NCBI GenBank assembly: GCA_027314665.1 | Contig: DAHVAK010000080.1 | Location: 1 to 54,531 of the forward strand | From: Spirochaetales bacterium | GTDB taxonomy: Bacteria; Spirochaetota; Spirochaetia; DAHUYW01 | DNA length: 54,531 nucleotides | Direction: 5' to 3' | Part shown: in pieces, positions 18,694-27,914 of the stretch | Position numbering within the stretch: the stretch's first letter is position 1 | How the letters are laid out: every line of letters starts with the position of its first letter | Position numbers and translations under genes: made by a program | The notes under the pieces: model-generated | Seen by the model: only the letters and a program-made list of their open reading frames with translations | Databases searched by the model: none | What the model was told of the DNA's origin: nothing

Positions 18694-19860
18694 CTATCCG
18701 TGGCGGTGGTGTGCGATGATCTCGTCGTAGCGGGAGATCACCTTGTCGACGACCTGACTCCAACTCACGTAGATGCTCTCCCGCGCCCCCTTGCCGGCGC
18801 GCGCGCGACGGGACGGATCGCCCATGAGCTCGACGAGTCGTCCCGCGAAGCTCGCGAGCTCGTTGTCGCTGAGAAAGCCGTTCTCCCCGTCGACGATGCC
18901 CTCGGCAGCGGAGGAGCCGCGCGCGAGAACCGACGGCAGCCCGAAGGCGGCGGCTTCGCGAACGACCAGAGGGGCGTTGTCGTAGATTGAGGGAAAGAGA
19001 AAGAGATCCGCCCGCGCGTAGAGCCCCTTCAGCTCCTCGCGATTGACCACCTGGCCGAGAAAGATCACGCGATCATCGAGGTCGAGCGAGGTGACGAGCC
19101 GACGCATCTCGCGGTCGGCGTAGCCCGAGCCCACGAAAACCATGCGAAATGCGAGCCCGCGAGTCTTCAGGAGGTTCATTGCCTCGATGATCAGCCGTAC
19201 GTTCTTCTCCCAGCGGTGCTGTCCGATGAAGAGGAACACGAACTCGCCCGAGCCAACACCGATCCTCTCCTGACCGACGGCGCGCAGAGCCTGATACTCC
19301 GCCTCGCTCGGAACCGGCATATCGACCCCGTTGGGAAAGATCTCCATCTCGCCGTCGTAGCCGTACTCCTCGAGCGTCCTCCCGGTTGCCTCGTTGGGCA
19401 CCCAGACGTAGTCAACTGCGTCGTAGTAGCGGAGGATGAAGCTCAACGCGAGGTCCGCCGTCTTTTCGAAGTAGAGGGCCCTGCGCAGGTCATCTCGGTA
19501 TTTGGTGTGGAAGGTCGTGATGATCGGAATCTTGCGCTTGCGGGCGATCTTCAGCGCGATGCTTCCGCTCACGAAGGGACAGTGCGAATGAATGAGATCG
19601 AAGGGAATGCTGTAGACCTTCCGGGTGAAGTTCACGTCGAAGGCGGGAATTCCGGCTCGATAGGGCGCCATCGAGGGGAGCTGGATCGACTTGTAGCGCA
19701 GAATCGGGAAGCTCACCGTATCCACGTAGTCGGGCACCGAGGAGGTGATCACGTATGCCTCGCATCCCCGCTGCGTGAGCCATTCGGCATAGTTGCGGAC
19801 GCAAACCGCAACCCCGTCCATCACCGGCTCGAAGGAATCGTTGAAGAGGCCGACAATCAC
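18694..19860 (-). CDS. GT4-family glycosyltransferase
   Basis: MIVGLFNDSFEPVMDGVAVCVRNYAEWL...; ...YARADLFLFPSIYDNAPLVVREAAAFGLPSVLARGSSAAEGI. GTG start. Confidence 0.92.
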   Translation of the reverse strand: MIVGLFNDSFEPVMDGVAVCVRNYAEWLTQRGCEAYVITSSVPDYVDTVSFPILRYKSIQLPSMAPYRAGIPAFDVNFTRKVYSIPFDLIHSHCPFVSGSIALKIARKRKIPIITTFHTKYRDDLRRALYFEKTADLALSFILRYYDAVDYVWVPNEATGRTLEEYGYDGEMEIFPNGVDMPVPSEAEYQALRAVGQERIGVGSGEFVFLFIGQHRWEKNVRLIIEAMNLLKTRGLAFRMVFVGSGYADREMRRLVTSLDLDDRVIFLGQVVNREELKGLYARADLFLFPSIYDNAPLVVREAAAFGLPSVLARGSSAAEGIVDGENGFLSDNELASFAGRLVELMGDPSRRARAGKGARESIYVSWSQVVDKVISRYDEIIAHHRHG

Positions 19861-19878
19861 AGCCTTTCGCTCCCCCGA

Positions 19879-20940
19879 TCAGGCATGCTCGCCGCTGCCT
19901 TCCGTCTTCACGATGATCTTCGAGAAGAGCCGGGAGGAGAAGATGGCGCCGGTCATGGCCGTCAGGTAGTTGTAGAAGAAGCGCCACAGCACGACTGCGA
20001 TGCCCAAGAGGTAGTAGGGAACGAGCCCGGCAAAGAGCAGGATGAAGAGAGCCTCGCCGAGCCCCGCAGCCCCCGGGGTCGGGAGGACCGGCAGGAGAAA
20101 GAGAAGCAGGGCGCCGATCGCGATGCCCGTCGCGAAGGGCAGATCGACCCCGAGCCCGAGAAAGATCACCCAGAGGGTCACGACCTCGACGCAGTACATG
20201 ATGCCGATCGCGAGGGTTCCAAAGGCGAACGACAGGAAATGCCCTCGGAAATAGGCCTGGAAGCTCTTCTTCGCGAGGTAGGCCTCGTGGATAATCTGGT
20301 GGCGAAGCCGCCCCTTGTTCTTCACGAGCCGAAAGCGTCCAAAGAGGTCGCTGATCGCCGCGATGATCTTGATCATCACCCGCGGCTTCGACAGCCCCAC
20401 GATGATGAGCGCGATGAAGACCACCTGAAGCAGCCCCGTCACGAGAAAGAGGGTGTTCAGGGCGGTCACCTTGGTGATGTGGTTGTGGAAGAAGATGAAG
20501 CCGGCGGCGGCCCCCGCGAGCACCCAACCGGAGATGATGATCAACTTGACCATGACGATCGAGGAGCCCTTTCCCGGGGGCACCCCCTCTCGCTGAAGAT
20601 AGTAGATGACGAAGGGCTGACCGCCGAAGCTGAAGGGGGTTATGAGGTTGAAGAAGATGCGGTAGGCCGCAGCCTTGAATGAGGCGCCGACCTTTAGGTG
20701 GGCGTCCGTGCCTCGGGTGTAGAGGATGAAGCTCACCGCATCCATCGAGAACGCGACCGCCCATATGCCGAAAAGCACGAGCATGTACCCCAGATCGAAG
20801 TTCTTGAGGGCCGTGACCGTCTGCTTGTTCACCGTGAAGAAGAGCACCAGCCCGATGGTGAGCACACTCAAGGCAACGAAGATGATGATTCGCACGACCT
20901 GTGGCGATATTCTGCGCTTCTTTTCGGCATTAGCGTTCAT
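19879..20940 (-). CDS. Lysylphosphatidylglycerol synthase TM-region / UPF0104-like flippase-type membrane protein
   Basis: Polytopic; PFSFGGQPFVIYYLQREGV...PTPGAAGLGEALFILLFAG...LWRFFYNYLTAMTGAI. ATG at 20940 preferred (SD gaggag). Confidence 0.82.
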   Translation of the reverse strand: MNANAEKKRRISPQVVRIIIFVALSVLTIGLVLFFTVNKQTVTALKNFDLGYMLVLFGIWAVAFSMDAVSFILYTRGTDAHLKVGASFKAAAYRIFFNLITPFSFGGQPFVIYYLQREGVPPGKGSSIVMVKLIIISGWVLAGAAAGFIFFHNHITKVTALNTLFLVTGLLQVVFIALIIVGLSKPRVMIKIIAAISDLFGRFRLVKNKGRLRHQIIHEAYLAKKSFQAYFRGHFLSFAFGTLAIGIMYCVEVVTLWVIFLGLGVDLPFATGIAIGALLLFLLPVLPTPGAAGLGEALFILLFAGLVPYYLLGIAVVLWRFFYNYLTAMTGAIFSSRLFSKIIVKTEGSGEHA

Positions 20941-20966
20941 GGATGCACTCCTCTCCGTGCGCTCCG

Positions 20967-22469
20967 TCAACCGAAGGCGCTGCGAAGGAAGGCAAGATCG
21001 AGCTCCGGGTACACCGGATAGCGATCGAGCAGCCGCGCGACCGCGCTTCTCGCCTCTTCGCGAGTTCTTGGCGAAAGCTGATACTTCGCCTTGCTTGGCT
21101 GCCCCCCCTTCTCTCCCTCGGCAGGGCGGGTGTTCTTAACAACCAGCGCGATGATTCGACCGATCTCACGCATCTCTTCGGCGCCCATCCCGAGGGTCGT
21201 CACCGCGGGGGTGCCGATGCGCAGACCGCTCGTGTACCAGGGTCCGTTGGCATCGAAAGGAAGGGAGTTGCGGTTAAGCGTTACTCCGCACTCGCGAAGA
21301 GCACTTTCGGCCTGTCGTCCGGTGAGCCCCAGCCTCGCCACGTCCACTAGGAAAAGATGGTTGTCCGTGCCGCCCGTCGTCACCGTAAGGCCCTGCTCCT
21401 GACATGCCCCTGAAAGGGCGCGAGCGTTTTCCACGATCCGACGGGCGTAGTCCGCGAAGTCCGGTCGCAGGGCTTCGGTGAGGGCGATAGCCTTGGCGGC
21501 CATGACGTGAGGAAGGGGACCGCCGATCACCATCGGGCATCCCTTGTCGACCGCATCGGCGAACTCCTTCGTGCACAGGACGAGACCGCCGCGCGGGCCC
21601 CGCAAGGTCTTGTGGGTGGTGGTCGTCACGACCTGCGCCCATCGCACCGGATCGGACTCGTCGCGGAAGACTCTTCCCGCCACGAGCCCGGCAAAATGAG
21701 CCATGTCGACCATGAGAACCGCTCCCACGCGGTCGGCGATCTGCCGCATGCGGCGAAAGTCGATCGAGCGCGGATAGGCGCTGTAGCCGGCAAGGAGAAT
21801 CAGGGGCTTCAACTCGAGGGCCTGACGCTCAATCGCGTCATAGTCGAGAAGCATCGTCTTCGGATCGACCCCGTAGGTATGGGCGTCGAACATCTGGGCC
21901 GAAACGTTGTGGCGGTAGCCGTGGGTCAGGTGGCCGCCGGAATAGTAGTCGAGCCCAAGGAGGCGCTGGTTTCCCAGCCGCCCTCTGAGGGTGTTCCACT
22001 GCTCCTGGGTGAGCTTCGCGGGATTGCTTTCGCCCAGCTCTTCGAGACCCGGCGTCTCCACCCTGGTGGAAAGAATCGCCCAGTACGCGATGAGGTTCGC
22101 ATCCGCCCCGCTGTGGGGCTGGACATAGGCGTGCTCGGCGCCAAAGAGCTTGCATGCGGCCTGCGCGGCGAGCGTTTCGACCCTGTCCACGTTGTCGCAT
22201 CCAGCGTAGAACCGGTGCCCGGGATAACCTTCCGAGTACTTGTCGGTGAGAAGGTTCGCCATGGCGGCCTGGCAGGAGAGGCTCGAATAATTCTCGCTTG
22301 CGATGAGCTTGAGGCTGTGCCGTTGGTCATCAAGCTCCTGCACGATCGCAGCGGCGATCTCGGGCGCCACCTCGGCAACCTTGGTGAGATTTGCCAGGTA
22401 GCTCAGAAAGCCTGGATCGGGATCTCCTTTCGCCTGAACGAGATAGTCATGAATCGGGTTAGCGTTCAC
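20967..22469 (-). CDS. glyA: Serine hydroxymethyltransferase, long (500 aa) form
   Basis: LIASENYSSLSCQAAMANLLTDKYSEGYPGHRFYAGCDNVDRVE; PLP-Lys motif TTTTHKTLRGPRGG; GTG start with SD aaaggag. Confidence 0.95.
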   Translation of the reverse strand: MNANPIHDYLVQAKGDPDPGFLSYLANLTKVAEVAPEIAAAIVQELDDQRHSLKLIASENYSSLSCQAAMANLLTDKYSEGYPGHRFYAGCDNVDRVETLAAQAACKLFGAEHAYVQPHSGADANLIAYWAILSTRVETPGLEELGESNPAKLTQEQWNTLRGRLGNQRLLGLDYYSGGHLTHGYRHNVSAQMFDAHTYGVDPKTMLLDYDAIERQALELKPLILLAGYSAYPRSIDFRRMRQIADRVGAVLMVDMAHFAGLVAGRVFRDESDPVRWAQVVTTTTHKTLRGPRGGLVLCTKEFADAVDKGCPMVIGGPLPHVMAAKAIALTEALRPDFADYARRIVENARALSGACQEQGLTVTTGGTDNHLFLVDVARLGLTGRQAESALRECGVTLNRNSLPFDANGPWYTSGLRIGTPAVTTLGMGAEEMREIGRIIALVVKNTRPAEGEKGGQPSKAKYQLSPRTREEARSAVARLLDRYPVYPELDLAFLRSAFG

Positions 22470-22499
22470 GGATGGCTCCTTTCACTTCTGTGATCTGCC

Positions 22500-22580
22500 G
22501 GCTCCCCAGGCGCTCGAGAGCCGATGCTAACTCCCCGATGGTGCTCCATCTTCCCACGCCAGTCGTTTCGAGAAACCGAT
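22500..22580 (-). promoter_or_regulatory. ZTP (pfl) riboswitch candidate in the glyA leader
   Basis: Minus strand: ...ACGACTGGCGtgggaagATGGAGCACCATCGGGGAGttagcatcggctctcgaGCGCCTGGGGA..., matching pfl landmarks (gACUGGCG, P2 stem, GGGGAG, CGCCUGGG) in order; about 30-40 nt before the GTG start. Confidence 0.85.
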
Positions 22581-22695
22581 GGGGAGGAGTCGAACTCTTT
22601 CGGCGCCCCCCGGCTGTGTCCCGTTTTGCCCATTCTACCGTTCACCACCGCGGATTGCAAGGGTGACCGGAAGATGCCCGGCTGCTCCGCCTCTC

Positions 22696-23784
22696 TTAGG
22701 AGAGACTCGAACGCCGCACGAGCAGTTGCACCCGGGGGATGAGGAGGTGGAGCTCCTCCTCAAGCGGCTCCACGAGGGAGGCGACGGCTGCCGAAAGCGG
22801 CGCGGCCTCGATCTTCCCGTCAAGGAGACCGCGAAGCTCCTCGGAAGATCGTCCGGCGGCGCTGATCGCAGAACGGAGACGCTCCAGGCGCGCCTCGAAG
22901 AGGGCATGACCGCCGGCATCCGAGAGGGTCGCCCGCGCCACCTCCTCCCGGATCAAGCGGATCTCCTCCCACGCGCCGGCAACGAGCCGCTCCAGCCCCT
23001 CGCCCGCCTCCCGCCCCTGCCGCCCGAAGGCGGCAAGCCGCTCGCCCTCCGCTCGGCGCCGTGGGGCACGCTCCACCACCCAGTCCAGGGCGAGCTCGAT
23101 CGCGCGGCGCAGAGGGGAGAATCCTCTCGGCGCCTGGAACGTGAGCAGGAGCGATCGGGAAGGGAGCGCGGAAATTTCCGTGGTGGGAATCGTCCCGCGA
23201 CCCCCTTCGCAGAGGTACAGCCCTTCGCCCCAGGTAGGAGATCCCGCGCTTGGCTGCCCTCCCCGCAGCAGGGTATAGGTGCGCACCCCGCGCTCAGAAA
23301 GCTCGACGAGCCACTCCTCCATCCCTGGCCCGCGAGGCAGGGGCGCTGCGAAGGCGACTTCGCGCGTTTCCGCGAGCAGCTCGAGGGCATCCTCAACCAG
23401 GTCGCGGTAGAGCTTCGCGCCCCCGGCCGCGGAGAGGTCGAGCCGCGGTCCCCCCTTTTCGAGGCGAAAGAGATGGCGGTAGCCCGGCAGACGATAGACG
23501 AACTCGAGGGCGTCGGGCCCGGGCGCGACTGGGATGAGCGCGAGGCCCGCGGAGGCGCACTGTCGCGCAAGCGCGGCAATCATCTCCTCCGGATAGGCGC
23601 AGCTCGACCTGAATCGCTCGTCCAGGGACCAGGGAAAGGTGGAGCCCCAGTCGAGCGCAACCCTCCCGTAGCCGCAATCGCCCACGAGCTTCAGGATCTC
23701 GATGAGCCGCCCGGGGGTCGGAGGAAGCATCGAGAGATCCAGATAGATGCCGGGGGCCTCTTCGGCGGTCTTGCTCTGAGCCAT
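22696..23784 (-). CDS. GH20-like TIM-barrel glycoside hydrolase-type protein (uncharacterised)
   Basis: MAQSKTAEEAPGIYLDLSMLPPTPGRLIEILKLVGDCGYGRVALDWGSTFPWSLDERFRSSCAYPEEMIAALARQCASAGLALIPVAP. The longer 694-aa track ORF is antisense to DUF1015. Confidence 0.6.
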   Translation of the reverse strand: MAQSKTAEEAPGIYLDLSMLPPTPGRLIEILKLVGDCGYGRVALDWGSTFPWSLDERFRSSCAYPEEMIAALARQCASAGLALIPVAPGPDALEFVYRLPGYRHLFRLEKGGPRLDLSAAGGAKLYRDLVEDALELLAETREVAFAAPLPRGPGMEEWLVELSERGVRTYTLLRGGQPSAGSPTWGEGLYLCEGGRGTIPTTEISALPSRSLLLTFQAPRGFSPLRRAIELALDWVVERAPRRRAEGERLAAFGRQGREAGEGLERLVAGAWEEIRLIREEVARATLSDAGGHALFEARLERLRSAISAAGRSSEELRGLLDGKIEAAPLSAAVASLVEPLEEELHLLIPRVQLLVRRSSLS

Positions 23785-23892
23785 GGAATGTACGCTATCT
23801 CGGCTCCGCCCCGCGCGCAAGTGCCCCCTCCCGGAGGGCCAGCCTTGCCACGGGCGAGCGGCGCCGCTATGCTGCCCGCAAGGAAGGACACC

Positions 23893-25224
23893 GTGTCGAT
23901 ACCCGCCGATCTCGAAAGGCGATTCCTTACCCTCGGAATCGCCGTCCCGCGCGTGCTGCTCCCGAAGCCCGAGGTCGATCCCTCCCGGTGGGCGGTCATC
24001 GCGTGCGATCAGTTCACCTCCGAGCCCGAGTACTGGAAGCGCGTCGAGGGGGTAGTCGGGGAAGCCCCCTCGACCCTCTCGCTCATCCTCCCCGAGGTCT
24101 ACCTCGGCCGCCCGGAGGAGGGGCCGAAAACGGCTGCCATCAATCCGGCGATGACGAGCCTCCTCGAGCGCGGCCTGCTCGCCGAGCAGGGTCCCCTCTT
24201 CATCCTCGTCAAGCGATCGACCCCCCACGCCGAGTGCCGGTGGGGGCTCATCGCTGCGCTCGATCTGGAGCGCTACGATTTTCGACCCGGATCGCGAAGC
24301 CTCATCCGCGCAACCGAAGGAACGATCCTCGATCGGCTCCCCCCGCGGGAGGCGATCAGGCGCGAGGCTCCCTTCGAGCTTCCCCACATCATGGTGCTCT
24401 ACGACGATCCCCGGCAGGGGGTGCTCGCGCCCCTCGTCGCGGCCGAGGGTTCGCTCGAGCGGCTCTACGACTTCGATCTCATGACCGATGCGGGACATCT
24501 CACCGGGTTCCGCGTCGATACCCCGCCGCTCCTGGAAGGGATTGCCGCGGCCTTCGCGCGCCTCGCCGATCCGGATGCCTTCCGTGCGCGCTTCGGCAGC
24601 CCCGATCCGCTTCTCTTCGCGGTCGGCGACGGAAACCACTCCCTCGCGGCAGCCAAGGAGCTTTGGGAGAAGACCAAGCGCGAGCTCGGCCTGCCGCCGG
24701 AAGCGCTCCATCCCGCGCGCTTCGCCCTCGTCGAGCTCGTCAACCTCCACGATCGCGGCCTCGCCTTTCATCCGATTCACCGCCTGCTTTCGGGCGATGT
24801 CGCAGCGTTCCTCTCGAGCCTCGAAGCGGACCCCGAGGTGCGGATCGACCCCTGCGCCGACGAGCGCTCGATGCGCCTCGAACTCTCATCGGAGGGCCAT
24901 CGGGTGGGCTTCCTCGGCCCCGCCGCCTGCGGGGTTGCCACCTGGCACCATCCTCGGCGCTCCCTCGCGGCTGCGACGGTCCAGGAGTGTCTTGACCGCT
25001 TCGTGGAGAAGCATCCCGCGACGCGCGTCGACTATATCCACGGCGAAGAGGCCCTCGGGAGGCTCGCGCGAAGACCGGGCAACCTCGGTCTGTTCCTTCC
25101 GCCGATCGAGAAGGGGGAGTTCTTCGCAACCGTGATCCGCGATGGAGCCTTTCCCCGAAAGACCTTTTCGATGGGCGAGGCCCTCGAGAAGCGCTTCTAC
25201 TTCGAGGCGCGGCGCATTCGATAG
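23893..25224 (+). CDS. DUF1015 family protein
   Basis: GIAVPRVLLPKPEVDPSRWAVIACDQFTSEPEYWKRVE...FAVGDGNHSLAAAKELWE...; GTG start with SD ggaagg. Confidence 0.88.
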   Translation: MSIPADLERRFLTLGIAVPRVLLPKPEVDPSRWAVIACDQFTSEPEYWKRVEGVVGEAPSTLSLILPEVYLGRPEEGPKTAAINPAMTSLLERGLLAEQGPLFILVKRSTPHAECRWGLIAALDLERYDFRPGSRSLIRATEGTILDRLPPREAIRREAPFELPHIMVLYDDPRQGVLAPLVAAEGSLERLYDFDLMTDAGHLTGFRVDTPPLLEGIAAAFARLADPDAFRARFGSPDPLLFAVGDGNHSLAAAKELWEKTKRELGLPPEALHPARFALVELVNLHDRGLAFHPIHRLLSGDVAAFLSSLEADPEVRIDPCADERSMRLELSSEGHRVGFLGPAACGVATWHHPRRSLAAATVQECLDRFVEKHPATRVDYIHGEEALGRLARRPGNLGLFLPPIEKGEFFATVIRDGAFPRKTFSMGEALEKRFYFEARRIR

Positions 25225-25242
25225 GAACGCTGCGGCGGCTGC

Positions 25243-25809
25243 CTACCGCAAGAGGGAGGGCGGGATCCTACAGGCCCCCTCTCGGAGAATCCGGTAGGGG
25301 CGTTGGGTCACGTCGAGGATGGTCGAAGGCTCACGACCGAGGATGTCGCCCCCGTCAACAATGACGTTGACGCTCTCCTCGAACTCGCGGATGATCTCGG
25401 AGATCGCCCCGAGCGGGGGCTGACCGCTTCGATTGACGCTCGTGGAGTAGAGGGGAGCGCCGACGCAAGCCACGAGCCGGCGAAGGAAGGGATCCGAGGG
25501 AACGCGCACGGCGACCGTACCTCCTTCGCGCGCGGGGATCACCACGGTGAGGGGGCCGGGCCAGAGCGCCGCCACCTCACGGTCAAGCCTCACGTCGCTC
25601 AACCGCTCGACCGCGCTCCTGCTCTCGATGAGCATCAGGAAGGGGTTGGTTTCCCCCCTTCCCTTGATCGCACGAATGCGCGCCTCGGTGTCGGGAACCC
25701 GTCCGACGATTCCGTAGATCGTGTCACACGGCATGATTGCGATCCCGCCCGTCGACAGGAGCTCGACGAGCCGCTCCTCTCGGCTCAGGTCAGCGCTCTT
25801 GAGGACCAT
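25243..25809 (-). CDS. tsaC: L-threonylcarbamoyladenylate synthase (Sua5/YciO/YrdC family)
   Basis: GGIAIMPCDTIYGIVGRVPD...LWPGPLTVVIPAREGGTVAVRVPSDPFLRRLVACVGAPLYSTSVNRSGQPP. Confidence 0.92.
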   Translation of the reverse strand: MVLKSADLSREERLVELLSTGGIAIMPCDTIYGIVGRVPDTEARIRAIKGRGETNPFLMLIESRSAVERLSDVRLDREVAALWPGPLTVVIPAREGGTVAVRVPSDPFLRRLVACVGAPLYSTSVNRSGQPPLGAISEIIREFEESVNVIVDGGDILGREPSTILDVTQRPYRILREGACRIPPSLLR

Positions 25810-26233
25810 CTTTCCTCCGCGAGAGGAACCCCGTGAGAAGGTAGGTCACGATGGCTCCCACGAAACCGACGATTCGAAAGAGGGCGTCGGACGGATAGCG
25901 GTGATGCCGTTCGACGACCAGGCTGCCTACCGCATAGAGATTTTCCGCCGGGGCGTAGCCCTCGATGTGCACGGGGAGGGCGTTGGAGGGATAGTAGCCG
26001 AGCTCGCGCGCCTCGAGGCGAATCGTGCTCGGATCGCTTTGCAGCGAGGCAAGCTCGGTGCCGAGGTGGGAGTTCAGCGCTTCCAGGCTCGCAAGATTTC
26101 GCTCGAGGTCCACCTTGTAGCGAAGGAGATCCTGAGAGGCGACGATGCCGGTCTTGCCGAGAACCAGAGTCGCAAGACAATAGACGAAGAATCCCAGGTA
26201 GAGCGAGAGGAAGATGCGGTGACTTCGCCTCAT
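25790..26233 (-). CDS. Septum-formation-initiator (FtsB/DivIC)-like membrane protein
   Basis: MRRSHRIFLSLYLGFFVYCLATLVLGKTGIVASQDLLRYKVDLERNLASLEALNSHLGTELASLQSDPSTIRLEARELGYYP. Confidence 0.7.
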   Translation of the reverse strand: MRRSHRIFLSLYLGFFVYCLATLVLGKTGIVASQDLLRYKVDLERNLASLEALNSHLGTELASLQSDPSTIRLEARELGYYPSNALPVHIEGYAPAENLYAVGSLVVERHHRYPSDALFRIVGFVGAIVTYLLTGFLSRRKDGPQER

Positions 26234-26336
26234 ACTTGATTTTACGGAAGGTGCGAACCGATTCTTTACCACCGACGCGCGAGGTCGGCTCCAGGCGTCC
26301 CGGCACCGCTGCCCTCTTGTTCCGCCCTACCGGCGC

Positions 26337-26365
26337 TTGACAACAGAGTTTCACTCAGATAACAT
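26337..26365 (+). promoter_or_regulatory. Candidate sigma70 promoter
   Basis: TTGACA (26337-26342), 17 bp, TAACAT (26360-26365). Confidence 0.6.
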
Positions 26366-26449
26366 TTTTCTCGTTATTAGGTCAACACTTAATCCGTAAC
26401 TGCCGAAAATGTGAGGGGTTTGGGTGCACCGCACTCCCGGAGCATAGGG

Positions 26450-27913
26450 ATGGCCGCTGAAAGACAGCAAGAACTTGCTAAGAAATCGCAAACCACCTCG
26501 CAGCATGTCGCCTCTGCGTTCAGTCCGGAGGAGTCCGAGCTCGAGCAGTATGGAGTTTGGGTGAAAGAGGGTCCGGAAGACGTCGTCGGGCTCGACGAGG
26601 AGCTCGGCGAAGTGAGCGCTCCGGAGGGTGTGCTGACTGCCGAAGAGGAGGATCTGCTCGGGTCGCTCGAGTCCTCGGTCGGCGAGGAGCTCTCTCCCCC
26701 TTCTGAGACCAACGACGAGGGACTCGGGCTGGAAAATCTGGACGAAGACTTCTCCTTTGATCTCGAAGAGGAGCACCTGGAGCTCGACGAGCTTCCAGGG
26801 CTCGGCGAGGCCGCCGAAGAAGAGCTGTGGATCGAGAGCCCTCCGCAGGCTGCGGCCCCCGCAAGCCAGCCGGCAACCAGTTATACATCCCGTGAGGAAA
26901 CGGACCTCGAACCTATCGACGATCTGAGCGCCTTCGAGGCCGACCTCGCCGGTTCGAGCGAAGAGGGAGAATCCATGCGCATGCCAGATGGGTCGCAATC
27001 GATACTCCAAAAGATCGAGCAGGATCTCCTGTCGATCAAGCACGAGCTCGCGGCTCTGAAAACCGAGATCTCCAGTCTTCGGGAGACGGCCTCTCCCGCG
27101 AGGACCGACGAAAAGCCTAAAGAGGATGAGGCCGGATTCTTCGCAGAGGATGAGGATGAGACCATTGCCCTTACGGGTGATGAGCTCGACAACATCCTCA
27201 ACACCGCTGACATCACCGAAGAAACAGGCGAGCCTACCGTGGTGCCCGAGGATTCCGAGCTCATTGTCGAAGAGGCGACCCCGGAGCCTGAAATCCTGAT
27301 CGACAAGGACAACATTCTCGATCTCGAGGAAGAAGTCCCAGCCCCTGCCAAGCCAGCCCTGCTCGAGGCCGAAGACGAGGTTCCGATCGAGCTGCCGGAG
27401 GAGGAGATCATCCTGGAGGATCTTCCCGAGCCCGAGGCGGCGGAGCCCGAGCCGATGAGCCCGGAGGAGCTCGAGTCCTTCGACGAGATTCAAATCGATC
27501 TTCCCGAAAGCGAGGAGGCGGCGGGCATCGAGGAGCTGCCGGAGATAACCCTCGACGAGGAGGAGGACCAGCCCGTCGACATCGAGCTCGGCGAGGAGTT
27601 CGACCTTTCTTCGAGCGAGAAGGAAGCCCTTGCGAGTGAGACGCTCGACCTTGAGGAAGAGGAGCTTCTCGAGCCAGTCGAGCCCGTGAAGGCCACACAT
27701 TCCGCAACGACGACCGCCCCCGCCGCTCCGACGAAAGCTGCGCCCGCCGAGGAGGAGATCCCCGACGATCTCAAGACCGAGATCAAGTCGATCCTCAAAT
27801 ACATGGATCAGCTTCTCGAGGCGCTTCCCGAGGACAAGATCGAGGAGTTCGCGCGTTCCGAGTACTTCGAAGTCTACAAGAAGCTCTTTGACGAGCTAGG
27901 GCTCACCACCTAA
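26450..27913 (+). CDS. Highly acidic low-complexity protein (Glu/Leu-rich), uncharacterised
   Basis: MAAERQQELAKKSQTTSQH...; long EEE/LEEL-rich stretch and a compact C-terminus DDLKTEIKSILKYMDQLLEALPEDKIEEFARSEYFEVYKKLFDELGLTT. Confidence 0.8.
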   Translation: MAAERQQELAKKSQTTSQHVASAFSPEESELEQYGVWVKEGPEDVVGLDEELGEVSAPEGVLTAEEEDLLGSLESSVGEELSPPSETNDEGLGLENLDEDFSFDLEEEHLELDELPGLGEAAEEELWIESPPQAAAPASQPATSYTSREETDLEPIDDLSAFEADLAGSSEEGESMRMPDGSQSILQKIEQDLLSIKHELAALKTEISSLRETASPARTDEKPKEDEAGFFAEDEDETIALTGDELDNILNTADITEETGEPTVVPEDSELIVEEATPEPEILIDKDNILDLEEEVPAPAKPALLEAEDEVPIELPEEEIILEDLPEPEAAEPEPMSPEELESFDEIQIDLPESEEAAGIEELPEITLDEEEDQPVDIELGEEFDLSSSEKEALASETLDLEEEELLEPVEPVKATHSATTTAPAAPTKAAPAEEEIPDDLKTEIKSILKYMDQLLEALPEDKIEEFARSEYFEVYKKLFDELGLTT

Positions 27914-27914
27914 G

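Noticed and set aside
22586-22602. tRNA T-arm-like GAGTTCGACTC in the glyA leader
   Set aside because: Only 3 bp of stem, no acceptor, D or anticodon arms; not a tRNA.
22579-23892. N-terminal 430+ residues of the track ORF ending at 25224
   Set aside because: Antisense to the GH20-like gene; DUF1015 homology begins only after about 23893.
26351-27700. 449-aa minus ORF
   Set aside because: Antisense shadow of the acidic repeat-rich CDS at 26450-27913; mirrored low complexity (LLFLLR), no SD.
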